NCBI RefSeq assembly: GCF_000478825.2
Contig: NZ_CP007542.1
Location: 1,984,001-2,048,000, forward strand
Direction of reading: 5' to 3'
Length of the DNA: 64,000 nt
Origin: Synechocystis sp. PCC 6714
GTDB taxonomy: Bacteria > Cyanobacteriota > Cyanobacteriia > Cyanobacteriales > Microcystaceae
Part shown: positions 63,778 to 64,000 of the stretch, piece by piece
How the letters are laid out: the number at the start of each line of letters is the position of its first letter
Position numbering within the stretch: position 1 is the first letter of the stretch
Notes under the pieces: generated by a model
What the model saw: only the letters and a program-made list of their open reading frames with translations
Database searches by the model: none
Told to the model about the DNA's origin: nothing
Made by a program: the position numbers and the translations under genes

Positions 63778-64000
63778 CTAAGAACCCAGGGGAGGTAAAT
63801 CAGGCAAAGTGTCACCGGGGAGGGGATTGGGGCCAGCGGGGGCGGGGCCGCCTTGGTTTTGGGATTCTTCCACTAGATAAATTGATTCCACCTGCTGATT
63901 TGCCTGGGGATTGGCGACAAAACGTCCTTCATCCACCAGATAGGTCATGGTTTCCGCCCGCATACTGTTGCCGTCCTGGAGCACATAGACGTTGCCACTG
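63778..64000 (-). CDS. LptA/OstA-like periplasmic protein (5' end outside window)
   Basis: The C-terminal 73 residues of an OstA-type protein: GNVYVLQDGNSMRAETMTYL is the repeat of the LptA/OstA beta fold, followed by VDEGRFVANPQANQQVESIY and a Pro/Gly-rich tail to the stop at 63778. The frame is open to the window edge. It lies directly before lptB and would carry LPS across the periplasm. Confidence 0.8.
   Translation of the reverse strand, partial: SGNVYVLQDGNSMRAETMTYLVDEGRFVANPQANQQVESIYLVEESQNQGGPAPAGPNPLPGDTLPDLPPLGS

Overview
The window reads as chromosome of a unicellular cyanobacterium of the genus Synechocystis, close to strain PCC 6803. It carries photosystem I psaK, zeta-carotene desaturase, a CRR6-type NDH-1 assembly factor, an NtcA-type nirA promoter, and many copies of the cyanobacterial HIP1 octamer GCGATCGC. 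Several gene strings match PCC 6803 strings as I remember them: typA / three FHA-EAL genes / usp / ubiX / HEAT / crr6 / lpdA; glgA-msrA-rfbD; nirA-cynS-moe/moa; nadC to fructose-bisphosphate aldolase; rnhB-rne. That comparison is from memory, with no database search, and the strings are probably joined differently here.

Layout. 1-4.5 kb: the end of a lipoate ligase-like gene, then a detoxification-type cluster (Old Yellow Enzyme, SDR, GNAT acetyltransferase) opposite a TetR regulator with two matching operators between them. 4.5-12.4 kb: an AT-richer accessory segment with no perfect HIP1 site by eye. It holds two paralogous membrane Ser/Thr kinases flanking a frameshifted membrane-anchored serine hydrolase, a two-TM membrane protein, an ABC-ATPase relic, a run of decayed toxin-antitoxin genes (DUF4926, BrnT with its intact partner, DUF433) and an Abi_C-type protein. 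12.5-26 kb: typA with a clear terminator, three tandem FHA/degenerate-GGDEF/EAL proteins, and the usp-ubiX-HEAT-crr6-lpdA string, all on the minus strand. 26-29.3 kb: glgA, msrA, rfbD.

29.3-35.4 kb: nirA behind an NtcA site, then cynS and a tight molybdenum-cofactor run (moeA, moaA, a moaC-mobA fusion, moaD, moaE). This joins nitrite/cyanate nitrogen use to the cofactor needed by nitrate reductase. 35.5-47 kb: nadC, a coiled-coil protein, a MurT-like ligase, cobH and an M16 protease, crtQ and a cyclase-like gene, a frameshifted membrane protein, an aldo/keto reductase and class I aldolase. 47.2-52.4 kb: a second HIP1-free accessory stretch with a P-loop kinase, a TnpB relic, and a response regulator-EAL gene overlapping a large hybrid histidine kinase of proteobacterial style. 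52.5-64 kb: housekeeping genes (CocE-type hydrolase, rnhB, rne, stomatin, transglutaminase, psaK, cobK, lptB, end of lptA).

No tRNA, rRNA or CRISPR array was seen. The two accessory segments hold most of the unusual material: broken genes, homopolymer frameshifts, toxin-antitoxin relics, a transposon relic and signalling genes.
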